Assembly: GCF_900101595.1 (NCBI RefSeq)
Contig: NZ_FMYY01000011.1
Coordinates: 72,173 to 136,172, forward strand
Direction: 5' to 3'
DNA length: 64,000 nt
From: Paenibacillus sp. cl123
GTDB lineage: Bacteria; Bacillota; Bacilli; Paenibacillales; NBRC-103111
Numbering within the stretch: the first letter of the stretch is position 1; every line of letters starts with the position of its first letter. Below the pieces are notes generated by a model. The model worked only from the letters and a program-made list of their open reading frames with translations. It searched no databases and was not told where the DNA came from. The position numbers and the translations under genes were made by a program. Below are positions 49,940-59,627 of this stretch, piece after piece.

Positions 49940-50505
49940 TGCATTTCCCACATAGGAGCACATGTCAAGCTCTCCATAAGTTTTTTCTAAATATAGGAAA
50001 TTACCCGTATATTTATTCGTTTTTTCGCAGAATTTATACCATTCTATACCAGTAGGTTATCAATCAGGCCGAATTGATCGAAAATTTCTAACAATTATTT
50101 TTCGGCCAGGTCATTCCGTCCTTATCGCTTGTCGAATACGGGTGAGGCACGTGGTTACAGGCGATAGAAATCGGGCAAATTCCCATTTCTATCTTCGGAA
50201 CATTCCAACTCACGACAGTACAGCAGCGTCAACCTACGGCGATCTCCGGGCGTTTTACGCCCATTCGTCGCCAGATCGCAGATACGGGAAGGTAGGTTTT
50301 CAGGGATCATCAGCATATCCATCACGCTACAATTTTGGCTACATGTGAAATCGTATAACAGCCCTAGGGAAGCGGGGTGACAGCCCCCCGTCCGCCGAGA
50401 GAACTGGCTATGTATTATTAAATTCAGAGAGAGTAAGTGAAGCGCTGTTCGCCGCCACGCAAACGTTATTTAGCTATTTTCGCTATCTGGTGTACCGCGG
50501 CGGAT
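49940..50505. repeat. cassette-end repeat, copy 2
   Basis: Matches 41690-42160 (see there), with extra AT-rich sequence at about 49980-50110. The strongest part is 50270-50500. It directly follows the immunity-like gene of the intact Rhs and its terminator. Confidence 0.7.
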
Positions 50506-50542
50506 AAAAAAGAACCACAATACGAGGTTAGTCGCATTGCGG
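50506..50542 (-). terminator. terminator of the Rhs immunity-like gene
   Basis: ACCACAATAC (50514-50523) / GCATTGCGG (50534-50542), weaker than its siblings, then TTCTTTTTTATC on the minus strand. Confidence 0.65.
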
Positions 50543-50552
50543 GACATCGGAC

Positions 50553-51035
50553 CTAGATTGTCGAAATCAATAGTGCTTCATTATAGCTATCAATGTTATC
50601 CGAAATCCAACTAGGTTCATACAACCTTTCTGTGATAAATCGAATAATACAATCCTCTCCATCGAATGAAATTATCGTAGAAAATTTTTTGTGCGGAAAA
50701 TTACCCTTAAAATACTTTTCCCATTGCCCTAGAGTCATAATCGCAATTTGTAATAATTCTATTGGATTATTCTCAGCTATTTCTTCATAATAATCGTTCA
50801 AATGTATATGATTATAACTAGCCTCAAACCCCGTTCTATCTTGGAAAAATTGGTTAGGAATAAATTTCTCCGGCAATATACTACTGGTGTTTTGTTTTAC
50901 TAAAATACATCCATCCCATTCCATAAACTCTAAGGATGATAATTCATCCGTGAAATTTATACGTTTACGATCACTAGAATTTAAATATTCAAGATATTCC
51001 TTCATTTTCTTGTTTGTACGTACGATGGTATTCAC
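50553..51035 (-). CDS. candidate immunity protein for the Rhs toxin
   Basis: 160 residues from GTG 51035, one base after the Rhs TGA stop. An ATG 30 bases later (MKEYLEYL) is an alternative start. Acidic, soluble, not recognised (FTDELSSLEFMEWDGCILV; YYEEIAENNPIELLQIAIMTL). Immediately 3' of the Rhs C-terminus, exactly where the cognate immunity gene lies. Ends at a cassette terminator and repeat. Function is inferred from position only. Confidence 0.75.
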   Translation of the reverse strand: MNTIVRTNKKMKEYLEYLNSSDRKRINFTDELSSLEFMEWDGCILVKQNTSSILPEKFIPNQFFQDRTGFEASYNHIHLNDYYEEIAENNPIELLQIAIMTLGQWEKYFKGNFPHKKFSTIISFDGEDCIIRFITERLYEPSWISDNIDSYNEALLISTI

Positions 51036-51036
51036 C

Positions 51037-54000
51037 TCATTTCTTTGGGGTATATGGACTCTCTCCTAGATATTTTTCTAATCCAACATTTAATTTCTTT
51101 ACAAAATCAGTATTCTTGAGCATATCATTAATACCCCTAGGTGCAATATTTCCACTTGAATCAACAAACTTACCCTTCTCAGGGCTAAATAAATATTTAG
51201 TATTGTTTTCATCCTGGTAATGAATCTGCCCTGGTCGTTGACCTGGATTTGGGTTTTCTACATCAATTCGTGCCTTAGTACCCTTATCTTTCCACAGTGT
51301 TTTACTGGTAACTTGAGTGCCATTAGCACCAAAGTAACCCATCCCCCCCAATACCGGTCCCATTTCGCTCATAAATTGAACTTCTTCAGAAGCATTTTCC
51401 ATATTTTTTTGTATTGAGCGATTTAAAGACAAAATCCAATCAGCATGTGAGTTATTCTTTAACTGTGCTTTGGCCCATGCAGATGTACCAGCATCATCAC
51501 TACTCATTGCGGTATTTAGCAAATATCTAGCTTGATTATCATCCAATAAGGTGTTCTTCAATATATAGCCAAGTGCCCATTGATAATTGCCAGAACCTGT
51601 CGCCGCCGTATTAGCAAGATACGTCGCCTGATTATAGTCAAAGGCTTCATGACCAGTCGGGTCAGTATACCTCAACGGATTATTACTTACATACGTATAC
51701 AAATTCAAACTCAGCGGATTGCTTATATCCCCTTCATACGTATCCTCATTAATAAACCGTCCTACACTCGGATCATACCATCTGGCCCTCAAATACTGCA
51801 ATCCCGTGCTGCTATCCCAAAACTCCCCGCTATACCGGAACGGCTGCGCTACCGTTTCCTGCGTAGTCACAGGATTCCCCCATATATCATACGTGTAGCT
51901 GTTTACCACCTGGCCGGCTGCGTTCACCAGTCCTACCACATCGCCATGGCCATTGTGCATGTAGTACATTTTTGTCCCCGCTGCGTCTACTCGGGCCACC
52001 AGCTGGTTGCCGCGAATATAGCTGGCTTTGCGTGTCACAACGCCTCCGCTTACCTGGCCTTCTGCGATGATATTTGATCCATCATAATAGTAACGCGTTG
52101 TGCTTCCATTCTCTGTTCGCTCCGTCAGCAATCCGTCTCCATTGTATTTGTACGATACAGTACTCCCTGAATGACCGCTTGCCGCGATCAACCGATTTTT
52201 CTTATCATAGGTGTAGCTTTGATCGCTTAACATCAACGGCTTCACACTTTGCAGCGTTTGACGGTTGCCGCGGTTATCATATGTGTAATTTTCTTGATAC
52301 TCGCTGGATGTTTGGATGCGGCTTAATTTGTCATACCCAAAGCTGTGCGATTGCCCGTTCTCCACTCGGACAGTCTGATCGCCTTTCAAATTATACGTAT
52401 ACTGATAGGTCCGCAGCGTGCCTTGGCCCGGCTGTACATGAGTTAAGGTACTTTTTAGCGTCTCGTAGCCCCATGTGCTAGTCAGTCCCGGAAGCAGTTG
52501 AATGGAGTCAGGCTGATTGTTCGTCTTGTACGTATAGGTAGCATCCCACTGGGCCGGATTGGAGCCCACATGCTCCAAGCGGTTTCTCGCATCATACCTA
52601 TATTCGGTGACTTGGTCAAAAGGATCTGTCATTTGGGTCCGGTTGCCTTGAGCATCATACGTATAGGTGGTGCGTTTTTGGTCCGGGTACTTGACTTCCG
52701 TCAGCCAGCCGCTTCCGGATTCATAGGAATAGGAAGTGGTTCCTGTACCATCTTGCATCGTTAGCCGTCTTCCAGCCGTATCCTGGGTAAACTGAATGAC
52801 TTCGTCTGTGGTGGTCATCTTATCCAGAAAATTACGGTTATCATACACATAAGTCGTTTCATAACCATTGCGATCGATCTTTTTCGTCATATTGCTGTTG
52901 TGATCATAATAATAGCGTTCCGCTTGTCCCGCGGGATCAACCCGGCGAATCAATCTTCCCATTTCATCATAATGCTTGGTCAACTCGTTACCGTCTGGAT
53001 AGTGAACTTTCGTTAATTGACCGGCTAAACTATACGTATACGAAGTTTTTTCCTGCATGCCATTAAGGACTGATTTCACTCGCCCCATCGCATCGTACTC
53101 GTATTGCGTCTGTGTGATTCCGCTTGCCTCTGTAGCTATACCCTCGTCCACTACTTTAACCTGTCCGGCGAGCGTGTAGCTCATTTGACTTGAACTGGTG
53201 AGCGCGCCCGTTTTGGAATAGGACTCCTTCTTAGTTACTCTGCCCATCAGATCTAACCATTGTTTGGACGAGTATCCTTCCGGATCTGTTTCTGTAACCG
53301 TCCGATGGATATCATCATATTGAGTGGTCGCGCTCGCTCCGCCAGGCAACAAGGTGGTCATTACTCTATCCCATTTATCGTATTGATACGTCGTGCGATG
53401 CCCTTCCCCATCTTCGGCCCATTCCAGTCTTCCATACGGATCATAGCCATACATCGCCGTACTTTTCCCTTCAATCCCCACATGCGTTTTTAGCCCGAGG
53501 GGGTTCCATCTCGTTATTACCTTAACATTTGTCGGATCTGTTTCCGTAACCATGTTCTCGCTGTCATTGTAGGTGATGGTCTGGAGGGAACCGTCTGGGT
53601 TCTTAACGGATAGCATTCTTCCTAATTTATCATACGCATACTCTGTCGTGTGCCTATTTCCGTCGATAAGTTTGGTCATCTGGCCTGTCTGTTTGTTGAA
53701 CTGATAGTCCTGTATAATTGTTGACTTTTGTCCGTCCGCATTTGTCGTTTCTATCGTTTGTTTCGTTGGAAATCCGCTTCCATACACGGTTCCATATTCA
53801 TAATCGATTTGAACATTCCGAGAGTCATCCTTAATTGCGACCGTTGCCGGGTTACCATAAGCATCATACGTATATCCCGTTTCGGCCAATAGATTCCCGC
53901 TGGCATTGTTTTCTCTTACCTTAGCATTCTTAATGCTGTTGTAACTCGGATAACGTTCAATTTCAGTATACGATGATAAACCATCAGCCAAAGGGGATAG

Positions 54001-55866
54001 CACAGATTTTAGCAAATGCGTCTGCTCGTCATACGTATACGTAGTCGTCACTTGATCGGGACTTGTCTCAGATGTAACATTTGCGTAGTTATCATACACA
54101 CGCGTGACGATCTGACTCGTCGATTGTTCGGTCCCTTTTTTCGTATATGAAGTGATTTTAATGGGCGCCGTGCGTCGGTTACCTCTATCGTATTCCATAT
54201 CTTGAATACGCTGAATCGTTCCATCATCCTGCTTGATTTGCGTATTGTAAATGACTTCAGGAGTATCATCATCAATATAGTTTTTGAAGTAAGTGAAAGT
54301 CGTTTTCTGCCTACCATTGTCTATGGTTGTACTAAAGGAAAAATCAGTAGCACGGACCTCAGTTCCATCTCCTTGATAGATATAATCTATATGATTATAT
54401 TTCTCTTCCGCTCCGCTGGCATAGGTCATCACATCTTCGCGGCTTTGGATCCGGTAGACGGATTCCGTGGCCTTCTTGCCAAGAGAACGACTGAAGCTTT
54501 GGTAACTATAGTCTGTGCGAGCCTTAGTAGGATGATAGATTTGTTTCAGCAATGCAACATAATTATCCTTAGGTTTCGCACCTCCAACGAGATCAAAAGG
54601 TATTATTGCAGTTTCATAGACATACGAAGTCGTTCTCCCTTGCGCATCCGTTACCTGGCTTAGTAATTCTTTGTTTTGTTGCGAATCTTTCGTTTTGGTA
54701 TAGGTGACTCTTCTATCCCCCTGGGTCAAGATGACTTCCGCTGTTGAATATGTAATTTGAATTTCATTGCCAATTGCGTCCCTAACTTTTGTAAGGACAG
54801 ATCCATAAGGAGACACATGAGAGTATTCAAATTGAATGGTATTATTGTAAGTATCCAATATCTGCAATAGTTTACCGCCTGAAGAAAAAAATTGTTTCTT
54901 TCCATCCAAATTTTTGAGCACGTAATAAGATTTTAGTCCATTTACAGTTACTGTATTATCATAATCAAGGGTAAGATCGTTCCACGGATATCCCTTTAGT
55001 TTTGTACCGTCTAATTCGTAGGTAGTCCCACCAAATAAGGTTAAATAACCTTTATAATTTTTAAATTCGATATACGGCAAGTCCCAGCTCCAGCCCTTAC
55101 CTAGGGCAAATCTGTTCTCCTCCTCCTCTTTATCCACTGTCTTGTTGCCGTAAGCATACAGATTCTCCACACAACCGTAAATCGTAGAATGCAAACACAC
55201 AGTTTTACGACTATCCGGGAATACAAAAACATTTCCTGTAGTAAACGCCTTAGCCATAAGATACGTGCTGTTTGTATAAATATCTTCCTTGGTTATGTGC
55301 GGAATGCTATTGGGATCATCGGGGTCTACGTAGGGCCAAGTGTTTTTTTCAAGTTTTTCTCGAAATTCATTATAATCTTGAATGGTTGGTAAATCGTTGG
55401 GATAATCCCATCTAATAAAGGTACCTTTATATTGAAGATAAGAACGATAGTACCAAAAAGGCTCGAAGCCGAAATCTGGTGCTGTGCCAATTTGAGTAAC
55501 TCGTTCACCGGTAAATTTGTAATAAAGTCTTGCTTTAAGTTCAGGATAATATTTCAATTCATAGACATTGTCTTTGAAGACATCCTTATTATAATAAGTT
55601 GCATCATTACTGTTGTATCTTCGCTTTAAGGAAAAGGATAGTCCGTTTCTCCCAGGTATCGTCATATCTACATTTTCAACTTGCAAAGCTCCACTGATAG
55701 TAGATACGTTTTCGTTTCCTCCTACAGAGTATGGAGCATCATTGACTTTGAGGTTCATCCTTTTTACAGCAAGTTCATCGTATGTAGTTGGGAAATTGCT
55801 CGTTGCAGCCATATTGCGAAGCATTTTCGAAGATGAGTAGACGTTTGTATACACACTGTCCGTCAC
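51037..55866 (-). CDS. Rhs/YD-repeat polymorphic toxin (WapA-like), core and variable C-terminus
   Basis: 1609 residues from GTG 55866, though the frame is open upstream to about 55945. Residues to about 150 form a cap region; a long run of YD repeats (YDKLGRMLSVKNPDG, YDEMGRLIRRVDPAG and many others) fills about 350-1330. The Rhs core signature PFRYSGEFWDSSTGLQYLRA ... RFINEDTYEGDIS ... NNPLRYTDPTGH ends at about 1406. The last 203 residues are the variable toxin, with WKDKGTKARIDVENPNPGQRP and GQIHYQDENNTKYLF, which I recall from other polymorphic toxin C-termini (family number uncertain). The repeats form a shell that holds the toxin; release after contact kills neighbours. No signal peptide in this frame: see the ORF at 55916. 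Confidence 0.92.
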   Translation of the reverse strand: MTDSVYTNVYSSSKMLRNMAATSNFPTTYDELAVKRMNLKVNDAPYSVGGNENVSTISGALQVENVDMTIPGRNGLSFSLKRRYNSNDATYYNKDVFKDNVYELKYYPELKARLYYKFTGERVTQIGTAPDFGFEPFWYYRSYLQYKGTFIRWDYPNDLPTIQDYNEFREKLEKNTWPYVDPDDPNSIPHITKEDIYTNSTYLMAKAFTTGNVFVFPDSRKTVCLHSTIYGCVENLYAYGNKTVDKEEEENRFALGKGWSWDLPYIEFKNYKGYLTLFGGTTYELDGTKLKGYPWNDLTLDYDNTVTVNGLKSYYVLKNLDGKKQFFSSGGKLLQILDTYNNTIQFEYSHVSPYGSVLTKVRDAIGNEIQITYSTAEVILTQGDRRVTYTKTKDSQQNKELLSQVTDAQGRTTSYVYETAIIPFDLVGGAKPKDNYVALLKQIYHPTKARTDYSYQSFSRSLGKKATESVYRIQSREDVMTYASGAEEKYNHIDYIYQGDGTEVRATDFSFSTTIDNGRQKTTFTYFKNYIDDDTPEVIYNTQIKQDDGTIQRIQDMEYDRGNRRTAPIKITSYTKKGTEQSTSQIVTRVYDNYANVTSETSPDQVTTTYTYDEQTHLLKSVLSPLADGLSSYTEIERYPSYNSIKNAKVRENNASGNLLAETGYTYDAYGNPATVAIKDDSRNVQIDYEYGTVYGSGFPTKQTIETTNADGQKSTIIQDYQFNKQTGQMTKLIDGNRHTTEYAYDKLGRMLSVKNPDGSLQTITYNDSENMVTETDPTNVKVITRWNPLGLKTHVGIEGKSTAMYGYDPYGRLEWAEDGEGHRTTYQYDKWDRVMTTLLPGGASATTQYDDIHRTVTETDPEGYSSKQWLDLMGRVTKKESYSKTGALTSSSQMSYTLAGQVKVVDEGIATEASGITQTQYEYDAMGRVKSVLNGMQEKTSYTYSLAGQLTKVHYPDGNELTKHYDEMGRLIRRVDPAGQAERYYYDHNSNMTKKIDRNGYETTYVYDNRNFLDKMTTTDEVIQFTQDTAGRRLTMQDGTGTTSYSYESGSGWLTEVKYPDQKRTTYTYDAQGNRTQMTDPFDQVTEYRYDARNRLEHVGSNPAQWDATYTYKTNNQPDSIQLLPGLTSTWGYETLKSTLTHVQPGQGTLRTYQYTYNLKGDQTVRVENGQSHSFGYDKLSRIQTSSEYQENYTYDNRGNRQTLQSVKPLMLSDQSYTYDKKNRLIAASGHSGSTVSYKYNGDGLLTERTENGSTTRYYYDGSNIIAEGQVSGGVVTRKASYIRGNQLVARVDAAGTKMYYMHNGHGDVVGLVNAAGQVVNSYTYDIWGNPVTTQETVAQPFRYSGEFWDSSTGLQYLRARWYDPSVGRFINEDTYEGDISNPLSLNLYTYVSNNPLRYTDPTGHEAFDYNQATYLANTAATGSGNYQWALGYILKNTLLDDNQARYLLNTAMSSDDAGTSAWAKAQLKNNSHADWILSLNRSIQKNMENASEEVQFMSEMGPVLGGMGYFGANGTQVTSKTLWKDKGTKARIDVENPNPGQRPGQIHYQDENNTKYLFSPEKGKFVDSSGNIAPRGINDMLKNTDFVKKLNVGLEKYLGESPYTPKK

Positions 55867-55915
55867 TACTTTTCCGTATACATTTCCTAGAACAGACTCT
55901 TCCAGTTGATTATAA

Positions 55916-56380
55916 TCAACTTTGGCCCGAGATGGTATTGGTTTCGCCAGTCAATATAATTAAATTCTCATCAGGTATTAACTGTTTATTTATAACAGGG
56001 ATAGGTAACTCTTTTTCCCCTTGCTCCGTTTCATCCAAAGGAGCAAAGTCCATACTGTTTAATTCCTCGATTACCTTAGGATTAAGTTGATTTAGAATTT
56101 CATCCAAAGGCTGCTCTCGATCCTTATGCAACTCCAAAGCCTTATAAAGCTCCTGTAAGGAGTATCCTTTGTTCAATTGTTGCAGCAAATCAGTTTGTGG
56201 AATCTGAAATTTTTTGTTCAACCACTCCAATGTTACGTATTCCACATTGGATTTTTGTTCAACTGTTTGAGGCTTAATTTGAACCTGAAGCAGATCCGCC
56301 GGGGAGGCGATAGCCGATATTGGAAATATGGACGTGAAAGTAAAGATATAAATAAGTAACCACACTATGCATTTTTTCAT
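55916..56380 (-). pseudogene. signal-peptide N-terminal segment of the Rhs protein, out of frame
   Basis: 154 residues with a clear signal peptide (MKKCIVWLLIYIFTFTSIFP, ending SAIASPA) and a charged prodomain-like stretch (LNKGYSLQELYKALELHKDR). It ends ISGQS-TGA at 55916. The Rhs frame is one base further on and open from about 55945, continuing KVDYNQLEESVLGNVYGKVV without a start codon. The two therefore look like one ancestral protein with a +1 frameshift. The Rhs protein needs this export signal. It could be a mutation, a sequence error, or programmed +1 shifting at AGT-TGA. Confidence 0.7.
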
Positions 56381-56474
56381 AAGTTTCTCCTTTAATGTTA
56401 GTAAGTCAAAATCAAGTTTTTAAAACCTGGGTCTTCCCACCAAACATGTCCGCCTCAAACATTCCACACAAACC

Positions 56475-59400
56475 TCACTGCATCATCTCCAACTCGCCCA
56501 CACTCGTCCACCAATGCCCATTATTATTGGTAATATGCAGACGGTATTTGCTGAAGATGCCCGGATTCTGCACCTGAAATGTTTTGGGCATGCTGACCTG
56601 CCAGTCTGTGATGTCCGTCTCCGTCGACAAGACGCGCCAGTTGGTGCCGTTAAAGCCTTCCAAGGTCCAAGTTTTGGGGGCGGAGGCTAAGGTTGACGAG
56701 TCGTATCTCGGAGTGATCTTGTAGGAACGCACCAGCTTGGGGAGCGGGAAATGGTAAGCAAGCCAGCCTTCAACGGTTCCGTTTGTGATCCAGCTTTGCT
56801 CGGAATCGACATGGTCAAAGGCTTTGTAAGCGGCATAGCTTTCACCAAATTCGCTGCTGGAGCTGGCTGTGCCGTATGCACTTTCGTTGCCGGTCATGGC
56901 GGGAATAATATTATATTCAATAGTCCCCGCATCATCGCCCTCTGTCATTTCGATTTCGCCGATACTGGTATACCAGTGGCCGTTGTTTTGCTGGATATTG
57001 ATTCTGTAGTCCGAATAGCTGCCCACGTTCTGAACGTTGAAGCTCTTAAACTCCCTAAGACTCCAGTCCGTCACATTGGTTTCCGTGGCCAGCACATTCC
57101 AGCGGATACCATTAAAGCCTTCAAATGTCCAAGCCTTAGGAGAGGCTTGAATCGCGGTAATTTCATTCCGTGGCAGAATCTTATAGGACACGACCTGCTT
57201 AGGCGTAGGGAATTGGAAAGCGAGCCAGCCTTCCGCTACTCCGTTCGTAATCCAGGCATGCTCCAGATCCAGGTGATCGAATGCTTTGTACGGCGCGTAG
57301 TTGTCGCCAAAATAACTGCTCGCACTCGCCGTTCCATCCGGCGAAATGTTCTGCGACATGACCGGAATAATATTTTGGTCGCCCCACAGGTTATAGATTT
57401 TATTGACCGTACGCTTGGACTGATTGCCATTGGCATCATACGTATAGGCAAACCGGTACTTCTGTTCGTCCTGGAAAAACGTTTGCCACTGCAATCTGTT
57501 GGACGCATCATACTTGTATTGCGCACGATTCAGCAAATAATCGAAAGAAACCGGCTTGCCCACGCTTCCGTCTTTTACGATTGCAGCACGTATCCGGGTA
57601 TCCTTGGCAATCGGGATCGGCGTTCCGCTGTACAGTTGCCCGGCATGCATCGACGGCTCTCTGCCGTCTACCGTATACAGAATCGAATCCGCGTGCTCAG
57701 CGCTAAGGCTTACTTCCGTCTCTTCCTCCAATAGACCTGGCGCAACATTGGTACGGATAAGACTAGGCTGAGTCCAGGCTCGCTGCTTGACTTGAGGGTA
57801 GGCCCACAAGTAAATCTCGGCAAAATTCATATTGATGCCGTCACTGATAGCTTGATCGATATTTTTCCAGATAGAATCGTTGTTCGTGGAATCCGCGCCT
57901 GCCAGGTAATGAATCTGGTTCGCCGGGTAATGCAGCTTTCGCTGCGCTACGGTCAACGCCTGACGATGTTTCTCCATGTTGTTGGCAATCAGATAGTCAT
58001 AATCCTCGATCATGAAAAAATCCAGATTCGGATACTGCCACTGAGTGATTGGAAAGTTAACGATGCCCATCATAGGAGGAGCCAACTCGGGATCTACAAC
58101 AGTCGGTATGAACAGCAGCACGGTAAACTGCCCGTTAGGATAGCCGCCTTTTAACGTATCCCTTAGCATAAGTGAGAAATTTCCGTTCTGAGCGCTCAGC
58201 CAATTCAACATGGTCTCATGCCCTGATATCGAATCGTACGCAGAATGAAATTCATGCATAGGCTGACCAAATTGCTGCTGGTACAGGTCTTTCGTCGTCT
58301 GATCGTAGAACGTGGGCGGACTGCCAGGCAAGCTGTCCATATACCACCACCAAGGCTCTCCCAACTGGATGATCGGCACCTGCTGATGATCCGCATGAAT
58401 TTCCGCCAAGCCGAGCACATATTTCTGATAGTATGATCGGACCTCTGCGTTGGTAAAGCTCAGCAGCTTCGGTGTCGGCGACCACAATGTTTCCGCAGCT
58501 TGCCCGTCCCAGGCTCGTTGCCACCAAGAAGGAGGCGCATCTACATTCTCCATCGAGATGGATGCGACCACCTTGATGTTCCGCTGTGCCAACAGCTTCA
58601 CATAACTGCTATACCAGGAAGAGAAGGCCGTATTAAACGGATGCTCTTGAATCAACTCCATGCCATTCTGGCCATTGTGATGCTTGTCGTAATAATGGGA
58701 AGCCCCCACATAGAAATCGACAATTCCGCCAAAACCCAGCCGGCTATAGTCGCTTACGAGCCGCTCGGGCGTCAGATTGTAGGAGTCGTCATAGCCATCG
58801 CTGATCCTGACTTTTCCTACGGGCGGTATAGGCTTCTCATCCATCAAAAAGGATTGTCCATACACATGCCAATTGTTGAATTTAATCTTGAAAGGCTTGG
58901 ATTCCGAAAAGTAAAAAATCTCTTCTTCGTTGTAGTCGTATTCTTGCGGTACAAAGGCCCACTCCAGCCTTTTGATCTGATTGACAGGGATTTTGACCCA
59001 TTCCGGATTCGGTATCCAAGCAAATTCGTTCTCAGCAATCTCCTCTTGTATAAACGGCTCCCAGCCTGCATACAGGTTGTTGAAATCGATTCGTATCTTT
59101 CCCGCGCTCCCTGAACCGGTACCGGCTGTCCGGTTGGCTGGAAAAGAATAAGATATCCCTAGCTCCTGGCTAATGCCCTGCTCCCATACCTCCTGGGGCC
59201 GGTCGATTACATAATTCCACAGACGAATATAATAAGCCTGATTATCCATCGTCACAACGGTTAGCGTTGGGGCAGGCGTTCCATCCATAGGGACGGCATC
59301 CCCGCTAATTTCGTATTCGTATTCCAGAAGGACGTTCGTGTAGTCCGGGTTGGAAGGGTATTTAAGATCGGGGTGGCTATGAATATCCTCCGTCTCCCAA

Positions 59401-59627
59401 TACATGACATCGAAATCTTTGCTCGTCCGGAAGTTACCCATTGTTGCAAAATGATGCTCGTCTTCTGTCACAGTCGCTGACATCATGTCATAATTAAAAT
59501 TGTTAACCATATACTTCGGTTTTAATTTATAGGCTTGCTCTTCGGTTACGGCCCGCGATTCTCCTCCAAAACAGAACGCAGCCAAAACGGACAACGCGAT
59601 ACACATCCATACGCGACAGGCCATCAT
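56475..59627 (-). CDS. secreted protein with TIM-barrel-like region, chitobiase-like repeat, one YD repeat and two discoidin-like domains
   Basis: 1050 residues. Signal peptide CRVWMCIALSVLAAFCFGG. Residues about 250-600 look like a glycosidase or phage-tail type TIM barrel (NIKVVASISMENVDAPPSWW; LDFFMIEDYDYLIANN), with no confirmed catalytic pair. A HEX-type repeat (SILYTVDGREPSMHAGQLYS) follows at about 640; then one lone YD repeat (YKYDASNRLQWQTFFQDE); then two F5/8-type C-like domains (about 755-905 and 910-1050; ASSYFGDNYAPYKAFDH, SSSEFGESYAAYKAFDH). Start overlaps the previous gene by four bases (ATGA). A probable wall- or carbohydrate-binding partner of the Rhs protein, carrying Rhs-like sequence itself. 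Confidence 0.75.
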   Translation of the reverse strand: MMACRVWMCIALSVLAAFCFGGESRAVTEEQAYKLKPKYMVNNFNYDMMSATVTEDEHHFATMGNFRTSKDFDVMYWETEDIHSHPDLKYPSNPDYTNVLLEYEYEISGDAVPMDGTPAPTLTVVTMDNQAYYIRLWNYVIDRPQEVWEQGISQELGISYSFPANRTAGTGSGSAGKIRIDFNNLYAGWEPFIQEEIAENEFAWIPNPEWVKIPVNQIKRLEWAFVPQEYDYNEEEIFYFSESKPFKIKFNNWHVYGQSFLMDEKPIPPVGKVRISDGYDDSYNLTPERLVSDYSRLGFGGIVDFYVGASHYYDKHHNGQNGMELIQEHPFNTAFSSWYSSYVKLLAQRNIKVVASISMENVDAPPSWWQRAWDGQAAETLWSPTPKLLSFTNAEVRSYYQKYVLGLAEIHADHQQVPIIQLGEPWWWYMDSLPGSPPTFYDQTTKDLYQQQFGQPMHEFHSAYDSISGHETMLNWLSAQNGNFSLMLRDTLKGGYPNGQFTVLLFIPTVVDPELAPPMMGIVNFPITQWQYPNLDFFMIEDYDYLIANNMEKHRQALTVAQRKLHYPANQIHYLAGADSTNNDSIWKNIDQAISDGINMNFAEIYLWAYPQVKQRAWTQPSLIRTNVAPGLLEEETEVSLSAEHADSILYTVDGREPSMHAGQLYSGTPIPIAKDTRIRAAIVKDGSVGKPVSFDYLLNRAQYKYDASNRLQWQTFFQDEQKYRFAYTYDANGNQSKRTVNKIYNLWGDQNIIPVMSQNISPDGTASASSYFGDNYAPYKAFDHLDLEHAWITNGVAEGWLAFQFPTPKQVVSYKILPRNEITAIQASPKAWTFEGFNGIRWNVLATETNVTDWSLREFKSFNVQNVGSYSDYRINIQQNNGHWYTSIGEIEMTEGDDAGTIEYNIIPAMTGNESAYGTASSSSEFGESYAAYKAFDHVDSEQSWITNGTVEGWLAYHFPLPKLVRSYKITPRYDSSTLASAPKTWTLEGFNGTNWRVLSTETDITDWQVSMPKTFQVQNPGIFSKYRLHITNNNGHWWTSVGELEMMQ

